64,000 nucleotides of DNA from an uncultured Lachnospiraceae bacterium (GCA_910588845.1 CAJURU010000001.1:169301-233300), one strand, 5' to 3'. Counted from the first letter of the stretch, positions 10,283 to 21,100 are shown. The notes: a model not told the origin generated them from the letters alone. Translations and numbers: made by a program.

Positions 10283-12112
10283 TTATTTCTTAAATCCAGC
10301 CCGTTTGCGAAGGGTTGGGTCTAAAATTCGTTTGCGGATGCGCAGGCTCTCCGGCGTAACTTCCAAGAGTTCATCTGCATCTATAAACTCCAACGCCTGC
10401 TCAAGACTGAGGATTCTGGGCGGCGTTAAAGTCAACGCTTCGTCGGCGCTTGAAGAACGGGTGTTGGTAAGATGTTTTTTCTTGCACACGTTGATTTCAA
10501 TATCCTCCGGTTTGGCGCTCTGTCCAATTACCATTCCGGCATAGACCTTTTCGCCGGCGCCGATAAACAGAGTGCCGCGGTCTTGTGCCCCGAACAGACC
10601 ATAGGTCACAGATTCTCCGGTTTCAAAGGCAATCAGGGAACCTTGTTTGCGGTAAGCGATATCTCCCTTGTATGGCTCATAACCGTTAAAAATGGTGTTG
10701 ATAATGCCATTGCCTTTCGTATCCGTCATGAATTCATTGCGGTAGCCAATCAGCCCCCGGGAGGGAATATTAAATTCTAAACGGGTGTAACCGCCGCTGA
10801 TAGGTCCCATGTTACGAAGTTCTCCCTTGCGCTGGCTTAATTTTTCGATGACAGAACCGGTAAATTCATCCGGCACATCGACATATGCAAGTTCCATGGG
10901 TTCCGTGCGTTTGCCTTTTTCATCTGCGTGGAATAATACTTCCGCCTTGCTGACGGCAAATTCATAGCCCTCGCGGCGCATATTCTCGATTAGTACCGAT
11001 AGATGCAGCTCTCCTCTTCCCGAGACTTTCAGACAGTCCGGGCTGTCGGTCTCTTCCACGCGCAATGAGACGTCCGTATTGAGCTCGCGGAACAGGCGGT
11101 CGCGGATATGGCGCGAAGTTACAAACTTGCCTTCCTGTCCGGCAAGCGGGCTGTCGTTGACAACGAAGTTCATGGAAATCGTGGGCTCAGAAATTTTCTG
11201 GAAGTCAATCGCGTCCGGGTTGTCCGGGGAGCAGATGGTGTCTCCGATATGGATATCCGCAATACCGGAGATGGCAACGATAGAACCGATCTTCGCTTCG
11301 CTCACATCGACCTTGTTCAGCCCGTCAAATTCATATAATTTGCTGATACGCACTTTTTGCAGCTTGTCCGGCTCATGGTGGTTTACCACTACGGCGTCCT
11401 GATTGATTTTCAGGCAGCCGTTATCCACTTTTCCGACGCCGATACGGCCCACATATTCATTGTAGTCGATCGTGCTGATTAATACCTGAGTGCTGGCGTC
11501 CGGGTCGCCCTCCGGCGCGGGGATATATTCCAAAATAGTCTCGAAAAGAGCCGTCATGTCGTTCTTTTCGTCATTTAAGTCTTTTACAGCATAGCCGTCT
11601 CTTGCCGATGCGTAGATAAAAGGGCAGTCTAACTGTTCATCTGAGGCGTCTAAATCCATAAACAGCTCTAATACTTCGTCAATCACTTCATCCGGGCGTG
11701 CCTCGGGACGGTCAATTTTGTTGATGCATACTATTACCGGAAGATTTAAAGCGAGCGCTTTCATCAGCACAAATTTTGTCTGCGGCATGGCGCCCTCGAA
11801 AGCGTCTACAACCAACACGACGCCGTTCACCATCTTAAGCACGCGCTCTACTTCGCCGCCGAAGTCTGCGTGTCCGGGGGTGTCGATGATGTTGATTTTC
11901 GTATCTTTATAAAATACAGCGGTATTTTTGGAGAGGATGGTTATCCCGCGTTCCCGCTCAATATCATTGGAATCCATTACCCGCTCCTGTACTTCCTGGT
12001 TGGCGCGGAATACGCCGCTCTGCTTTAAGAGTTCGTCCACCAGCGTCGTTTTGCCGTGGTCTACATGGGCGATGATGGCAATGTTGCGTATATCTTCACG
12101 TTTCGTTTTCAT
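10283..12112 (-). CDS. typA: Ribosome-associated GTPase TypA/BipA
   Basis: 609-residue translational GTPase of the EF-G family. The start is the ATG at 12112, preceded by AGAGGG; an upstream in-frame TTG at 12133 has no ribosome site. GTPase motifs are G1 [10 protein letters not shown]3 [12 protein letters not shown] and G4 NKIDR, followed by beta-barrel, EF-G III/V-like and BipA-specific C-terminal regions ([26 protein letters not shown]). Length is normal for the family. TypA assists 50S assembly and stress or cold adaptation. It is transcribed convergently with the polysaccharide operon and divergently from the DUF4190-type gene. Confidence 0.97.
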   Translation of the reverse strand: MKTKREDIRNIAIIAHVDHGKTTLVDELLKQSGVFRANQEVQERVMDSNDIERERGITILSKNTAVFYKDTKINIIDTPGHADFGGEVERVLKMVNGVVLVVDAFEGAMPQTKFVLMKALALNLPVIVCINKIDRPEARPDEVIDEVLELFMDLDASDEQLDCPFIYASARDGYAVKDLNDEKNDMTALFETILEYIPAPEGDPDASTQVLISTIDYNEYVGRIGVGKVDNGCLKINQDAVVVNHHEPDKLQKVRISKLYEFDGLNKVDVSEAKIGSIVAISGIADIHIGDTICSPDNPDAIDFQKISEPTISMNFVVNDSPLAGQEGKFVTSRHIRDRLFRELNTDVSLRVEETDSPDCLKVSGRGELHLSVLIENMRREGYEFAVSKAEVLFHADEKGKRTEPMELAYVDVPDEFTGSVIEKLSQRKGELRNMGPISGGYTRLEFNIPSRGLIGYRNEFMTDTKGNGIINTIFNGYEPYKGDIAYRKQGSLIAFETGESVTYGLFGAQDRGTLFIGAGEKVYAGMVIGQSAKPEDIEINVCKKKHLTNTRSSSADEALTLTPPRILSLEQALEFIDADELLEVTPESLRIRKRILDPTLRKRAGFKK

Positions 12113-12223
12113 AAAAATATCCCTCTTTCTCAAATCAGTAAGTAGTTACTACCATATATCACACTAGCGTATTATACTGCCCGCGGCGGAATTTGGCAAG
12201 TCCCGGTTTGTGCAGGATATTTC

Positions 12224-12252
12224 TTGTATTATAAAATGAGGTCTGTTATAAT
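12224..12252 (+). promoter_or_regulatory. Sigma-A-type promoter
   Basis: TTGTAT at 12224-12229 and TATAAT at 12247-12252 are separated by 17 bases, about 47 bases upstream of the DUF4190-type gene start. Located in the intergenic region divergent from typA. Confidence 0.65.
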
Positions 12253-12299
12253 CAGATTAATGAGCAGAAACTAAGAATGAAAAGCAGGAGGAGTTTTAC

Positions 12300-12992
12300 A
12301 TGAGTGAAGAGAATCATACGTTTGAGAATAGCGGCCAGCAATCAGGCGTAAGTTTGAACAAAGAGTCCGGGCAGCCGGAATCAGGCCAGCAGTCGAGTGT
12401 AAGTCTACAGAAACAGACGGAGCAGCCGGTATACGGCCAGCAGGCGGAATATAGCGCGCAGCCCGGTCTTGGTCAGCAGCCTGGTTATAATCAGCAGGAT
12501 TATAATCAACAGGACGGTTATGGCAATAATCAATCTGGGTATAGCCAGCAGCCCGGTTATAACCAGCAGCCGGGTTACAATCAGTATTATGAGGGGCAGA
12601 ACCAACAGACTCCGCTTTCCGGTTATGCAGAGCCGGTCTACAGCCAATATGATGCAAGCAGACAGGAAGAAGGCCAGGGGTTTGGCATTGCTTCCTTAAT
12701 CTGTGGAATTCTGTCTTTGGTCACTTGCTGCTGCTGTTTTCCGAGCGTGCCGCTGGCAGTCGTTTCGATTGTTATGGGTATCTTACAGATTAAAAAGGGA
12801 ACGGCAAAGGGCATGGCGGTTGCCGGTATTATATGTTCCGCTGTAGGGCTGGCATTTATGATAATTTTTATGATAATGGGAGCAGTCATGGATACAAGCG
12901 GAAGTTTCAATGATTATTACCGCAATTATTATTGGGATTATTACGATATGCTGCAAAATTTGGAGGATATGAACGATTACCGGACTTATTAA
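12300..12992 (+). CDS. DUF4190-type membrane protein with Q/Y/G-rich N-terminal repeats
   Basis: 230 residues, ATG preceded by AGGAGG. Residues 1-125 are low-complexity and probably disordered, dominated by glutamine, tyrosine and glycine, with repeats of the form GYNQQPGYNQ. Residues about 127-200 form two hydrophobic segments flanking a short loop (ASLICGILSLVTCCCC and MAVAGIICSAVGLAFMIIF), the DUF4190 layout. The tail is acidic and tyrosine-rich (NDYYRNYYWDYYDML). Function is unknown; such proteins are common monocistronic envelope proteins in Firmicutes. It has its own promoter and terminator. Confidence 0.8.
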   Translation: MSEENHTFENSGQQSGVSLNKESGQPESGQQSSVSLQKQTEQPVYGQQAEYSAQPGLGQQPGYNQQDYNQQDGYGNNQSGYSQQPGYNQQPGYNQYYEGQNQQTPLSGYAEPVYSQYDASRQEEGQGFGIASLICGILSLVTCCCCFPSVPLAVVSIVMGILQIKKGTAKGMAVAGIICSAVGLAFMIIFMIMGAVMDTSGSFNDYYRNYYWDYYDMLQNLEDMNDYRTY

Positions 12993-13035
12993 AATTTCAT
13001 AAGCAAAATAGGCTTTCAATTAATGATAAGTTTGA

Positions 13036-13075
13036 AAAGGCTGTCGTACCGTTTTTTGGTGCGGCAGCCTTTTTA
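13036..13075 (+). terminator. Rho-independent terminator
   Basis: AAGGCTGTCGTACC pairs with GGTGCGGCAGCCT across a T-rich loop and is followed by TTTTTAT. It ends the DUF4190-type transcript. Confidence 0.85.
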
Positions 13076-13212
13076 TGTAAAAAATATTATTTATGTGGAC
13101 AAAATACCGTTCTCAGGAGTTTTATATATGTAAACGTTTACGAACCATGCAGCGTGCGGTTCTAAGTTATAGCACATTAATATGTAATTTATCCGGCAAA
13201 GGAGTGAGAAAT

Positions 13213-13419
13213 ATGCAGGCTAAGGCATGGCTGATCGTTACGGCGTCGAACTGCTGCAAGAGCCAGCTCAGAAGATGTTGGCGCAAGAAACAAGTTGCGT
13301 TTGATGCGGTTGTCCACGATAAAGGGACAGAGCAAACGGACAATTTGCTGTTGCGTATGGTGGAGGAATTTGGGGATCGAAAAGAACATGCGCAAACAAA
13401 TATAAGAAAGGCGTGGTGA
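13213..13419 (+). pseudogene. ECF sigma-70 factor remnant
   Basis: ATG 13213 follows a good AAAGGAG site, but only about 68 codons remain. The segment MQAKAWLIVTASNCCKSQL resembles sigma region 2.4 of ECF factors (typically KAWL..VTRNRC.D.LR). Regions 2.1-2.3 and the whole of region 4 are missing, and the sequence seems joined internally after DNLLL to an unrelated-looking tail. It precedes an anti-sigma-like remnant, the usual gene order for an ECF sigma/anti-sigma pair. I read it as decayed; a short functional peptide cannot be excluded. Confidence 0.55.
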
Positions 13420-13421
13420 AT

Positions 13422-14146
13422 ATGAAGAAGGATTATAAGAGGATGCAGGAAGAGATTATGCCCGGCAGAGAAACGCAGGACTGGATGTGGGAAGAGATTG
13501 AGAAGAAAGCTGCCGTGGGAGAGAAAAAACAAGACAGATGGGGCGGATTGAAAATAACAGCCAGTGTTGCAGCGGCAGTTACAGTTTCAAAAATAAAAGT
13601 ATGACTTTATTTTATCCCATGTAACATAGCCAGGGCATTGGCAAAGTAGATATTGTCAGTAACCTTGATACGGTCTCCTATCGGCTGGTGGGCGATAAAT
13701 CTCCCAGCAAGTATTATGAGCCCAAATACCTGGTTGTTTCCAAGCTGTCTTATGCGTTGTTTGGGAAGAATCAAGGAGCGAATTGTGATTGGATTGACAA
13801 AGACGGAACCTGGCATCTTCGGTTTGGCAAAGGTTTTTTAGAGGAAAAGGGAGATAAAGAGCTGGGGGATTACTGGGTTTATGCCGATGGAATTCCACTC
13901 TCATTTACTATGGAGGACGGCTCGAAACTTGATATGGGTTATGCGCAAGCCGATCTCAGCCATGCCGAAGGTCTGGCGCCCGGGTCTGATCTTTTACTCT
14001 CAGCAGGGCATTTTAACGTAGACTCTGAAGAGTTTGATAAGATAATGACGATAGACGACCCTGGCGCTTTGACGGAGATGGTGATTGACGGCGCACATTA
14101 TGATTTGGTGAAGGAAAATATAGAAATAAAAAAATATGAATCATAG
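13422..14146 (+). pseudogene. Anti-sigma factor-like gene, internally deleted and frame-broken
   Basis: The 5' piece (13422-13604) encodes MKKDYKRMQEEIMPGRETQ and continues to the start of a hydrophobic segment (ITASVAAAVTV), then stops. A 3' piece in another frame, open from about 13631 to 14146, encodes a soluble domain (SYRLVGDKSPSKYYEPKYLV through VIDGAHYDLVKENIEI). Together they look like an N-terminal anti-sigma domain and extracytoplasmic sensor whose membrane segment has been lost. The 3' part has no convincing ribosome site of its own. Identification rests on gene order and layout rather than on a strong motif. Confidence 0.5.
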
Positions 14147-14416
14147 TTGTTAAAAGGATATTGCAAATACACGGATATACGAGATAAAGTTGTAGGGATT
14201 CGATTATAAACTATATCTTGTAGGAATCTGTCGATTTGCAGTATTCTTTTTTTGTCTGAATTTATCTGATAAATGCACAAAAAATCCTAAAAATAATTAT
14301 TAATTTTGCGATAAAAAGTTATTGTATATGGTTGGAACTTATGATAGAATGTAAAAAATTGAAAGTTTTGCAGATAGTTGTCGACAAAAAGTGCAAAAAT
14401 CTGCCGGGGAGAATGG
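14147..14416. other. Intergenic region, AT-rich, with a weak inverted repeat
   Basis: ATATTGCAAATA at about 14158 can pair imperfectly with GATTTGCAGTATT at about 14233, followed by CTTTTTTTG, which may serve as a terminator. Base composition shifts to AT-rich here, at the boundary between the decayed sigma locus and the unknown three-gene operon. No gene is seen. Confidence 0.4.
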
Positions 14417-15262
14417 ATGAAGGGGAAGCATATAATTTTACAGACATGCTTGATATTTTTAATATTTCTTCTATTCGTGGGTATCATGCTATGTTTTGTG
14501 GATTGGAAGCATGAAGCCTTTAATGGCTTCTTTTTAGATGTTTTTAAGAGAGAAAATTATTTCTCAGGGGATACTTGGTTTTCCGTGGTTGCGACATGCA
14601 TAGCGGCTTGCCCGGGGATATTCTGCGGTGTGTTGGCGCTTATTCAGACCCAGCGGCTGTACAAACTGGAGCATAAACCGTTGCGGGGAATTATGGGGGC
14701 TAAGATTGAATTTGCGAAGCCTCGTTCAGATAAATATGAGGATAAGAAGTCAGATTATGATTTGGCAAGATATATGAGGCGAATCAAAGAACGTCCGTTG
14801 GGTGAATATTTTAATCTGAAGATTGATATTGAATTGAGCAATGGAATTGAAGTGCATAATATTATAATAAAAGAGATACGGATGCGGCTTGCCGGTCAGG
14901 ATTATAAGTTTAAATTGAAGGCTGGCGGGGATGATAATCACATATTTCGTGGTTTTTCACAGCGATTTTATAATGGGAATTACCGATGTTCTCTTTGGTG
15001 TTCTATGCATCCATATGCAACAAAAGAGAAGTTGGAAGAAAAGTTTTGGCAGGAAATCCCTAAATTTACTTACTTTGAGGAGTTTAATGATATAGATTAT
15101 TCACGGCTTAGGGTTGACTTAGTGGCAAACATATCTTATGATTTTGCGTCCTATAAAAAGGAACGGCTAACCATTCGCACCTATTGGGACGCGGCGGATA
15201 ATAGAGTCGGTGAGGGAACATGGGTAGAATGCGGAACGCAGACAGGATATTGTAATTCTTAG
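14417..15262 (+). CDS. Unknown membrane protein, two N-terminal transmembrane segments
   Basis: 281 residues from ATG 14417, preceded by GGGGAG at a good distance. The first hydrophobic segment is about residues 4-27 (IILQTCLIFLIFLLFVGIM), the second about 50-75 (WFSVVATCIAACPGIFCGVLAL). The remaining 200 residues are soluble, basic and probably cytoplasmic, with beta-rich stretches. No motif of known function is recognised. It is the first gene of a compact AT-rich operon with a phosphoribosyltransferase-like gene and another unknown. It may be the membrane-bound arm of that system (inference from gene order only). Confidence 0.7.
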   Translation: MKGKHIILQTCLIFLIFLLFVGIMLCFVDWKHEAFNGFFLDVFKRENYFSGDTWFSVVATCIAACPGIFCGVLALIQTQRLYKLEHKPLRGIMGAKIEFAKPRSDKYEDKKSDYDLARYMRRIKERPLGEYFNLKIDIELSNGIEVHNIIIKEIRMRLAGQDYKFKLKAGGDDNHIFRGFSQRFYNGNYRCSLWCSMHPYATKEKLEEKFWQEIPKFTYFEEFNDIDYSRLRVDLVANISYDFASYKKERLTIRTYWDAADNRVGEGTWVECGTQTGYCNS

Positions 15263-15291
15263 GTTCCTGCAAGATATTGAGAGGTAGAGGC

Positions 15292-17106
15292 ATGCAAAGA
15301 AAGCTATTATTCAAAAAGAAAAGGCTCTTAAAGAAAATACCCAAGGAGAGTTATCGGAGTCTGATAAGATATATGGAAAAGATTTATCTGTCAGACTATG
15401 AACTGAAAGTTTTTATGGCACGTAGATTCTCAAATCTTTTCTTTGCAATGCTCCCGCTGGTGAAAGAAGAAGAGGGTGGAAGGATTCTTGCAGAATATAA
15501 ACAGAAATTTTCTGGGAAATCTGAACCTGTTATGATATCCAACATTGCCCTGGCTGCATGGAAAGATAAAATTAAGAGTGGAAAATGTAAAAGAATCCTC
15601 CTTGCGGATGACATCGTAGTCCATGGAAGAACCTTGAATGAGGTGTATTGCCAGTTAAAGAGATGGTTTGAGGAAGCAGATATAAAAGATTATAAGATTG
15701 ATGTGTTTGCTTACGCGGAGAGTGAGCAGGGGCTTTTGGAAAATATGGAATCCCTGAAGAACAGAAAAGTCCAAAAGATATGTTCAGAAGGGGAATGGAG
15801 ATTAATTTCTGACAGAATCGTAGGAAGTTTGTATTTGTTGGGCCAGCCCTATACTTCGTATGTCCCGAATATGCGGATAGAAGGTGATTCTGAATTTGGA
15901 AGATATATAAAAGAATTATTGGCAGATAAAAATGCAGGGTTTTCAAAACAGGAGAATGCAGAACTACAGATGTACAATACGAATACCTATATATATGTCA
16001 GTTCTCTGGAACATGAACCGGCATTGAATTTTAGCGTGCGTATTTATGAGTATGTCGATTTGAACGAATATGTATTTGTTCCAATGGTAATGCTGGAGCC
16101 AGTAAATTTACAGGTTCTTAGAGAGTATTTGAAAGAAGTGTCTAGTTTGATATATGGCCTGTGCGCTGAACCTATAACAGATGAGGAAGAGGAGGGAATC
16201 AGTTACCGGCTGGCAGTGTATCTTGTAAGCGCTCTGCGTGGTTGGAAATACATCCGGGAATCCCTTCAATTCCAGGGACAGTTACCTGCCTATGATAAGA
16301 AAGAAGAAGAGATAAATTTCTCCGCTGTTATCTTGAAGGAAGGAATGGAATGTCTGGAAGAGAGCAAGCTGGACGAATTATGGGGAAAGCTTTGCGGCAT
16401 ATATAAATCAGCAGAAAAGATAGATGATATATTCTTAGGTGAAAATGATATTGTTGATTTGAATAATGAATTTAACGATATCTGGAAGGAGACAAGGAAT
16501 TCAGGAAATTTGGATCGTTTTTTTGGCAAATTCCTGTATGTAAACGGCCAGCTGGATGAGCAGCGTTGCAGGGAGGAGTCTGAGTTTAGCCAGCGTTTTA
16601 TGGGATATCCAATGGCAATGGCGGCAAAAAAAATGAAACTTTGGAATGCAGAGAACTGGGTCAGAGCGGTTTTGAATGCCATCGATTATGGGAAGGGTTC
16701 TATTATTTCAAAAGTAGTAAAAGGCTATTGCTTTTCAGTACTCCATGCGGGAGAGCAGAACTGTAAGTATTACTTGAATGAATACTTTCCATTTTTGTAT
16801 GGGCTGAATTATATTGAGTCATATGCACGGCGGAATGGATGGACATCCGGGGAGTGCGGTCAAAAGAGGAAAGCGTATTTAAAGAAATACAGGGGATATT
16901 GGAAAGAAATCGGCAGAGTTTGTTTTGACAGTGATATTGTTGAAATGGAGAGAATGCCGGTATCAGAAAAGTATAGTGAAGTTTTAGAAAATATGGCATG
17001 GAATTACTTTGGTGATGAAACCTGTAAAGAAGGAATTCGTATTGCAAAAGAAATCATAGGGGCAAAGGATAAAATAGGGGCAGATGAATTATCAACGAAT
17101 TTGTGA
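15292..17106 (+). CDS. Phosphoribosyltransferase-like protein, possible conflict-system component
   Basis: 604 residues. ATG 15292 follows GAGAGGTAGAGG; the earlier in-frame TTG at 15277 lacks a site. Residues about 95-115 read RILLADDIVVHGRTL, with Asp106-Asp107, matching the PRPP-binding motif of type I phosphoribosyltransferases (two acidic residues followed by a small-residue loop ending in T). The N-terminal 200 residues would form that fold; the remaining 400 are mostly helical and unrecognised. I recall phosphoribosyltransferase-like domains being described in prokaryotic conflict systems, and this gene's isolated, AT-rich setting fits such a role, but I cannot confirm family membership. 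The stop overlaps the next gene by 23 bases. Confidence 0.7.
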   Translation: MQRKLLFKKKRLLKKIPKESYRSLIRYMEKIYLSDYELKVFMARRFSNLFFAMLPLVKEEEGGRILAEYKQKFSGKSEPVMISNIALAAWKDKIKSGKCKRILLADDIVVHGRTLNEVYCQLKRWFEEADIKDYKIDVFAYAESEQGLLENMESLKNRKVQKICSEGEWRLISDRIVGSLYLLGQPYTSYVPNMRIEGDSEFGRYIKELLADKNAGFSKQENAELQMYNTNTYIYVSSLEHEPALNFSVRIYEYVDLNEYVFVPMVMLEPVNLQVLREYLKEVSSLIYGLCAEPITDEEEEGISYRLAVYLVSALRGWKYIRESLQFQGQLPAYDKKEEEINFSAVILKEGMECLEESKLDELWGKLCGIYKSAEKIDDIFLGENDIVDLNNEFNDIWKETRNSGNLDRFFGKFLYVNGQLDEQRCREESEFSQRFMGYPMAMAAKKMKLWNAENWVRAVLNAIDYGKGSIISKVVKGYCFSVLHAGEQNCKYYLNEYFPFLYGLNYIESYARRNGWTSGECGQKRKAYLKKYRGYWKEIGRVCFDSDIVEMERMPVSEKYSEVLENMAWNYFGDETCKEGIRIAKEIIGAKDKIGADELSTNL

Positions 17107-18103
17107 AAACGTGGCAGCATTATATTGTAAGAATCAGGAAGGCAGGAAGCCTGTATGTCAGAGCAGGATTTGTGAGAGCGGGCGCTGTACCTGTATGGAT
17201 TGGGAGCAATTATCATTGCTTTTGGCTCAGATGGAACTGGGGCAGGACATAAAAATCCTGGAAGAGCTATGCTGTAAAGAACACGTCGTTCCGAAACGGG
17301 ATTTGATATCATGTGGCAAAGTCCAGGCGCAATATCCCGAAAGCTGCAAGATGTCTCGGATAATGTTCGACTTTCATGATGCAGACAATGAGTTGAGAAA
17401 CATAATCAGAATGATTCCGGTGGTTCAGTGCGTTAATATGATAAATAAGGTTGAACAACGGGATTCTTTATGTTATATGTGCTTATTCGGTATAAATGGG
17501 CAGGACTATTTGCAAAAATTTTTGGTAGATGAAATTGCCTGCTGTATAAGGCTGTATTTGCAAGGAGAAAAAGGACAGCTGAAAGCGGAAGGGGAGAAGA
17601 TTACCAGGTATGTAAAGCGTATGCAAGAGATTTATGAAAAGAAAAATTTTAATTTCTTTCGTGAAAAGTTGTCCAATGTGTTCAAACATTATGGGGAAGC
17701 CTTTTCTTCTGATGATGCGGATTTGCAGATTATAGGGGAGACCCTGAGTCATTATTATGATAAACTGGAAGATGAACGCAGGAAATTTCCAGTACAAAGA
17801 ACCGCCTATGAGTATATTTTTCATGGTTCTTCGGACGCAGAAATTTTTCGATTGAGTAGATTTTTTACTAAGATTGCAAAAATCATTGGTCTTGATTTAG
17901 GAAGGGAATACCGAAAGTTTTTCCATTATTCAAAACGCAGGCAGATAAGCCACAAAATATATGACAGTTTGGAAAAACTGTTGGAACAGAAAGGAGATTT
18001 CCAGGAGGTTTTGCAGGACATAGCGTCGTTGTTTGAGCATAGTGAAAAGTTGGAAGAAGATGAAGCGATTGAGTGTTTATTAGACAAATATCAGGTAATT
18101 TAA
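17084..18103 (+). CDS. Unknown protein, cysteine-rich N-terminus, helical body
   Basis: 339 residues; the start overlaps the end of the phosphoribosyltransferase-like gene by 23 bases, indicating translational coupling. Residues 15-37 hold clustered cysteines (YCKNQ, VCQSRICESGRCTCM) that could bind a metal, with further Cys pairs near 63-64. The rest is charged and helix-rich. No known domain is recognised. With the two upstream genes it forms an operon that ends at the hairpin before ileS. Its lower GC relative to ileS and the galactanase genes suggests acquisition by transfer. Confidence 0.65.
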   Translation: MNYQRICENVAALYCKNQEGRKPVCQSRICESGRCTCMDWEQLSLLLAQMELGQDIKILEELCCKEHVVPKRDLISCGKVQAQYPESCKMSRIMFDFHDADNELRNIIRMIPVVQCVNMINKVEQRDSLCYMCLFGINGQDYLQKFLVDEIACCIRLYLQGEKGQLKAEGEKITRYVKRMQEIYEKKNFNFFREKLSNVFKHYGEAFSSDDADLQIIGETLSHYYDKLEDERRKFPVQRTAYEYIFHGSSDAEIFRLSRFFTKIAKIIGLDLGREYRKFFHYSKRRQISHKIYDSLEKLLEQKGDFQEVLQDIASLFEHSEKLEEDEAIECLLDKYQVI

Positions 18104-18145
18104 GCCTGCCTTCCCTTGACAAAAGGGAAGGGCAGGCTTTATAAT
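18104..18145 (+). promoter_or_regulatory. ileS promoter embedded in a terminator-like hairpin
   Basis: TTGACA (18116-18121) and TATAAT (18140-18145), both perfect consensus, are 18 bases apart. The same bases form a GC-rich hairpin, with AGCCTGCCTTCCC pairing with GGGAAGGGCAGGCT and one bulge. The hairpin can end the upstream operon, while its right arm lies in the promoter spacer. Transcription would start about 20-25 bases before the ileS ATG, which leaves no room for a T-box leader. Confidence 0.75.
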
Positions 18146-18174
18146 TTGAACAATCGTACGAAAGGAGAATCACA

Positions 18175-21100
18175 ATGTATAGCAAAGTCGAGACGAATTT
18201 AAACTTTGTGGAAAGAGAGAAGCAGACAGAACAGTTCTGGAAAGAGAATGATATTTTTGGCAAGAGCATGGAGAACCGCGAGGAAGGAGAGACTTACACA
18301 TTCTATGACGGACCGCCAACAGCGAACGGCAAACCGCATATCGGACATGTATTGACACGCGTGATTAAGGACATGATACCGAGATACCAGACCATGAAGG
18401 GCAAGATGGTTCCGCGTAAAGCGGGCTGGGACACGCATGGCCTGCCGGTAGAGTTGGAAGTTGAGAAGCTCTTGGGACTTGACGGCAAGGAGCAGATTGA
18501 AGAGTATGGTTTGGAACCGTTTATAGATAAATGTAAAGAGAGCGTTTGGAAATACAAGGGCATGTGGGAAGATTTCTCCGGCACGGTCGGTTTCTGGGCG
18601 GACATGGAGAATCCTTATGTCACTTACCACAATGACTTTATTGAGTCCGAGTGGTGGGCGCTCAAAGAAATCTGGAACAAGAAGTTACTGTACAAAGGGT
18701 TTAAGATTGTACCGTACTGCCCGCGCTGCGGTACGCCGCTCTCCGCGCAGGAAGTGGCGCAGGGATATAAGACCGTGAAAGAGCGTTCGGCGATTGTCCG
18801 GTTTAAGGCGGTGGGTGAAGACGCTTACTTCCTTGCCTGGACGACGACGCCCTGGACGCTGCCCTCGAACCTTGCACTCTGTATGCATCCTGAGGAGACT
18901 TACTGCAAAGTAAAGGCAGCGGACGGCTATACGTATTACATGGCACAGGCGCTTTTGGATAAAGTACTCTCCACACTGCTTGACAAGGAACAGCAGGCAG
19001 CCGGAGAGAAAGCATATGAAGTTCTGGAGACTTATAAAGGAAAAGATTTGGAATACAGGGAGTATGAGCCTTTGTTTGCCTGTGCGGGCGAAGCGGCAGC
19101 AAAGCAGCACAAGAAAGCGCACTTTGTTACCTGTAACACCTATGTTACGATGACGGACGGTACGGGAATTGTGCACATTGCGCCGGCGTTCGGTGAGGAT
19201 GACTCCAAGGTGGGCAGGGACTATGATTTACCTTTCGTGCAGTTTGTGAACGGCAAAGGAGAATTGACCGAGGGAACGCCCTATGCAGGCGTATTCTGCA
19301 AAAAGGCGGACCTCATGATTTTACAGGATTTAGAAGACCGGAAGTTATTGTTTGACGCACCCAAGTTTGAGCATGAATATCCCCACTGCTGGCGGTGCGA
19401 CACGCCTCTTATCTATTATGCGAGAGAATCCTGGTTTATCAAGATGACGGAGGTTAAGGAAGACCTGATCCGCAATAACAATACAATTAACTGGATTCCT
19501 GAGAGCATCGGCAAGGGACGTTTCGGCGATTGGCTGGAAAATGTACAGGACTGGGGTATTTCCCGTAACCGTTACTGGGGAACGCCGTTAAATATCTGGG
19601 AGTGCGAGTGCGGACATATGCATTCCATCGGCAGCATTGCAGAGCTCAAAGAAATGTCTGACAACTGCCCGCAGGAGATTGAACTGCACCGTCCCTATAT
19701 AGATGCAGTGACGATTAAGTGTCCACAGTGCGGCAAAGAGATGCACCGCGTACCGGAGGTAATCGACTGTTGGTTTGACTCCGGCGCTATGCCTTTTGCA
19801 CAGCATCACTATCCATTTGAGAATAAAGAACTCTTTGAACAGCAGTTCCCGGCGCAATTTATTTCGGAGGCTGTGGATCAGACACGCGGGTGGTTCTACT
19901 CACTGCTGGCTGAGTCCACACTGCTGTTTAACAAAGCGCCCTACGAGAACGTTATCGTCTTAGGGCATGTGCAGGATGAGAATGGTCAGAAGATGAGTAA
20001 GTCCAAAGGCAATGCCGTAGACCCCTTTGAGGCGTTGGAGACTTACGGTGCAGACGCTATCCGCTGGTATTTCTACATCAATTCCGCGCCCTGGCTGCCC
20101 AACCGTTTCCATGGCAAAGCCGTGCAGGAGGGACAGCGCAAGTTTATGGGAACGCTGTGGAATACCTACGCATTTTTCATTCTCTATGCAAATATTGATG
20201 AATTTGACGCCACAAAGTACAAATTAGAATATGATAAATTGTCTGTGATGGATAAATGGCTCTTGTCCAAACTGAACACGCTTGTGTCAGAAGTGGACAA
20301 TGATCTGGGTAACTACCGGATTCCTGAGGCTGCAAGAGCTTTGCAGGAGTTTGTGGAGGATATGAGCAACTGGTATGTCAGAAGGAGCAGGGAACGTTTC
20401 TGGGCAAAGGGCATGGAGCAGGATAAGATTAACGCTTATATGACTTTGTACACCTCGCTGGTGACGGTCAGCAAGGCGGCTGCGCCTATGATCCCGTTTA
20501 TGACGGAAGATATTTATCGCAATCTGGTGTGCAGCGTTGATAAATCTGCGCCGGAGAGCGTGCATCTGTGCGATTTCCCGGTTGCTGATACGTCTATGGT
20601 GGATCGAGAGCTGGAAAAGAACATGGATGCGGTATTAAAAATTGTAGTCATGGGGCGTGCCTGCCGCAACAATGCTAATATCAAAAATCGCCAGCCAATT
20701 GGGCAGATGTTTGTCAAAGCCCCCTATGGGCTGCCGGAATTCTTCCGGGAAATTATAGCAGACGAGCTGAATGTAAAGAAAGTCGACTTCACAGAAGATG
20801 TCAGCAGCTTTACAGATTACACCTTTAAGCCTCAACTGCGTACGGTAGGGCCGAAATACGGCAAATTCTTAAAACAGATTCAGCAGGCGCTCTCTGAGCT
20901 TGACGGCAACAAAGCGTATGCAGAGTTGAAAGCCAAGGGCAGTCTTACCCTTGACAGCGTAAATGCAGAAGTTGTATTATGTGAAGAGGACCTTCTGATA
21001 ACCATGACACAGCAGGAGGGTTATGTGACAGAGGGCGATAATGAGGTAACCGTGGTACTCGATACGAATCTGACGCCGGAACTTATAGAGGAAGGATTTG

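Noticed and set aside
12405..12657. Isoleucine/leucine-rich minus-strand frames in the DUF4190-type gene
   Set aside because: They are a by-product of the repeated Q/Y/G codons on the plus strand.
18104..18175. T-box riboswitch for ileS
   Set aside because: Only about 30 bases separate the promoter -10 from the ATG; no specifier loop or T-box sequence can fit.
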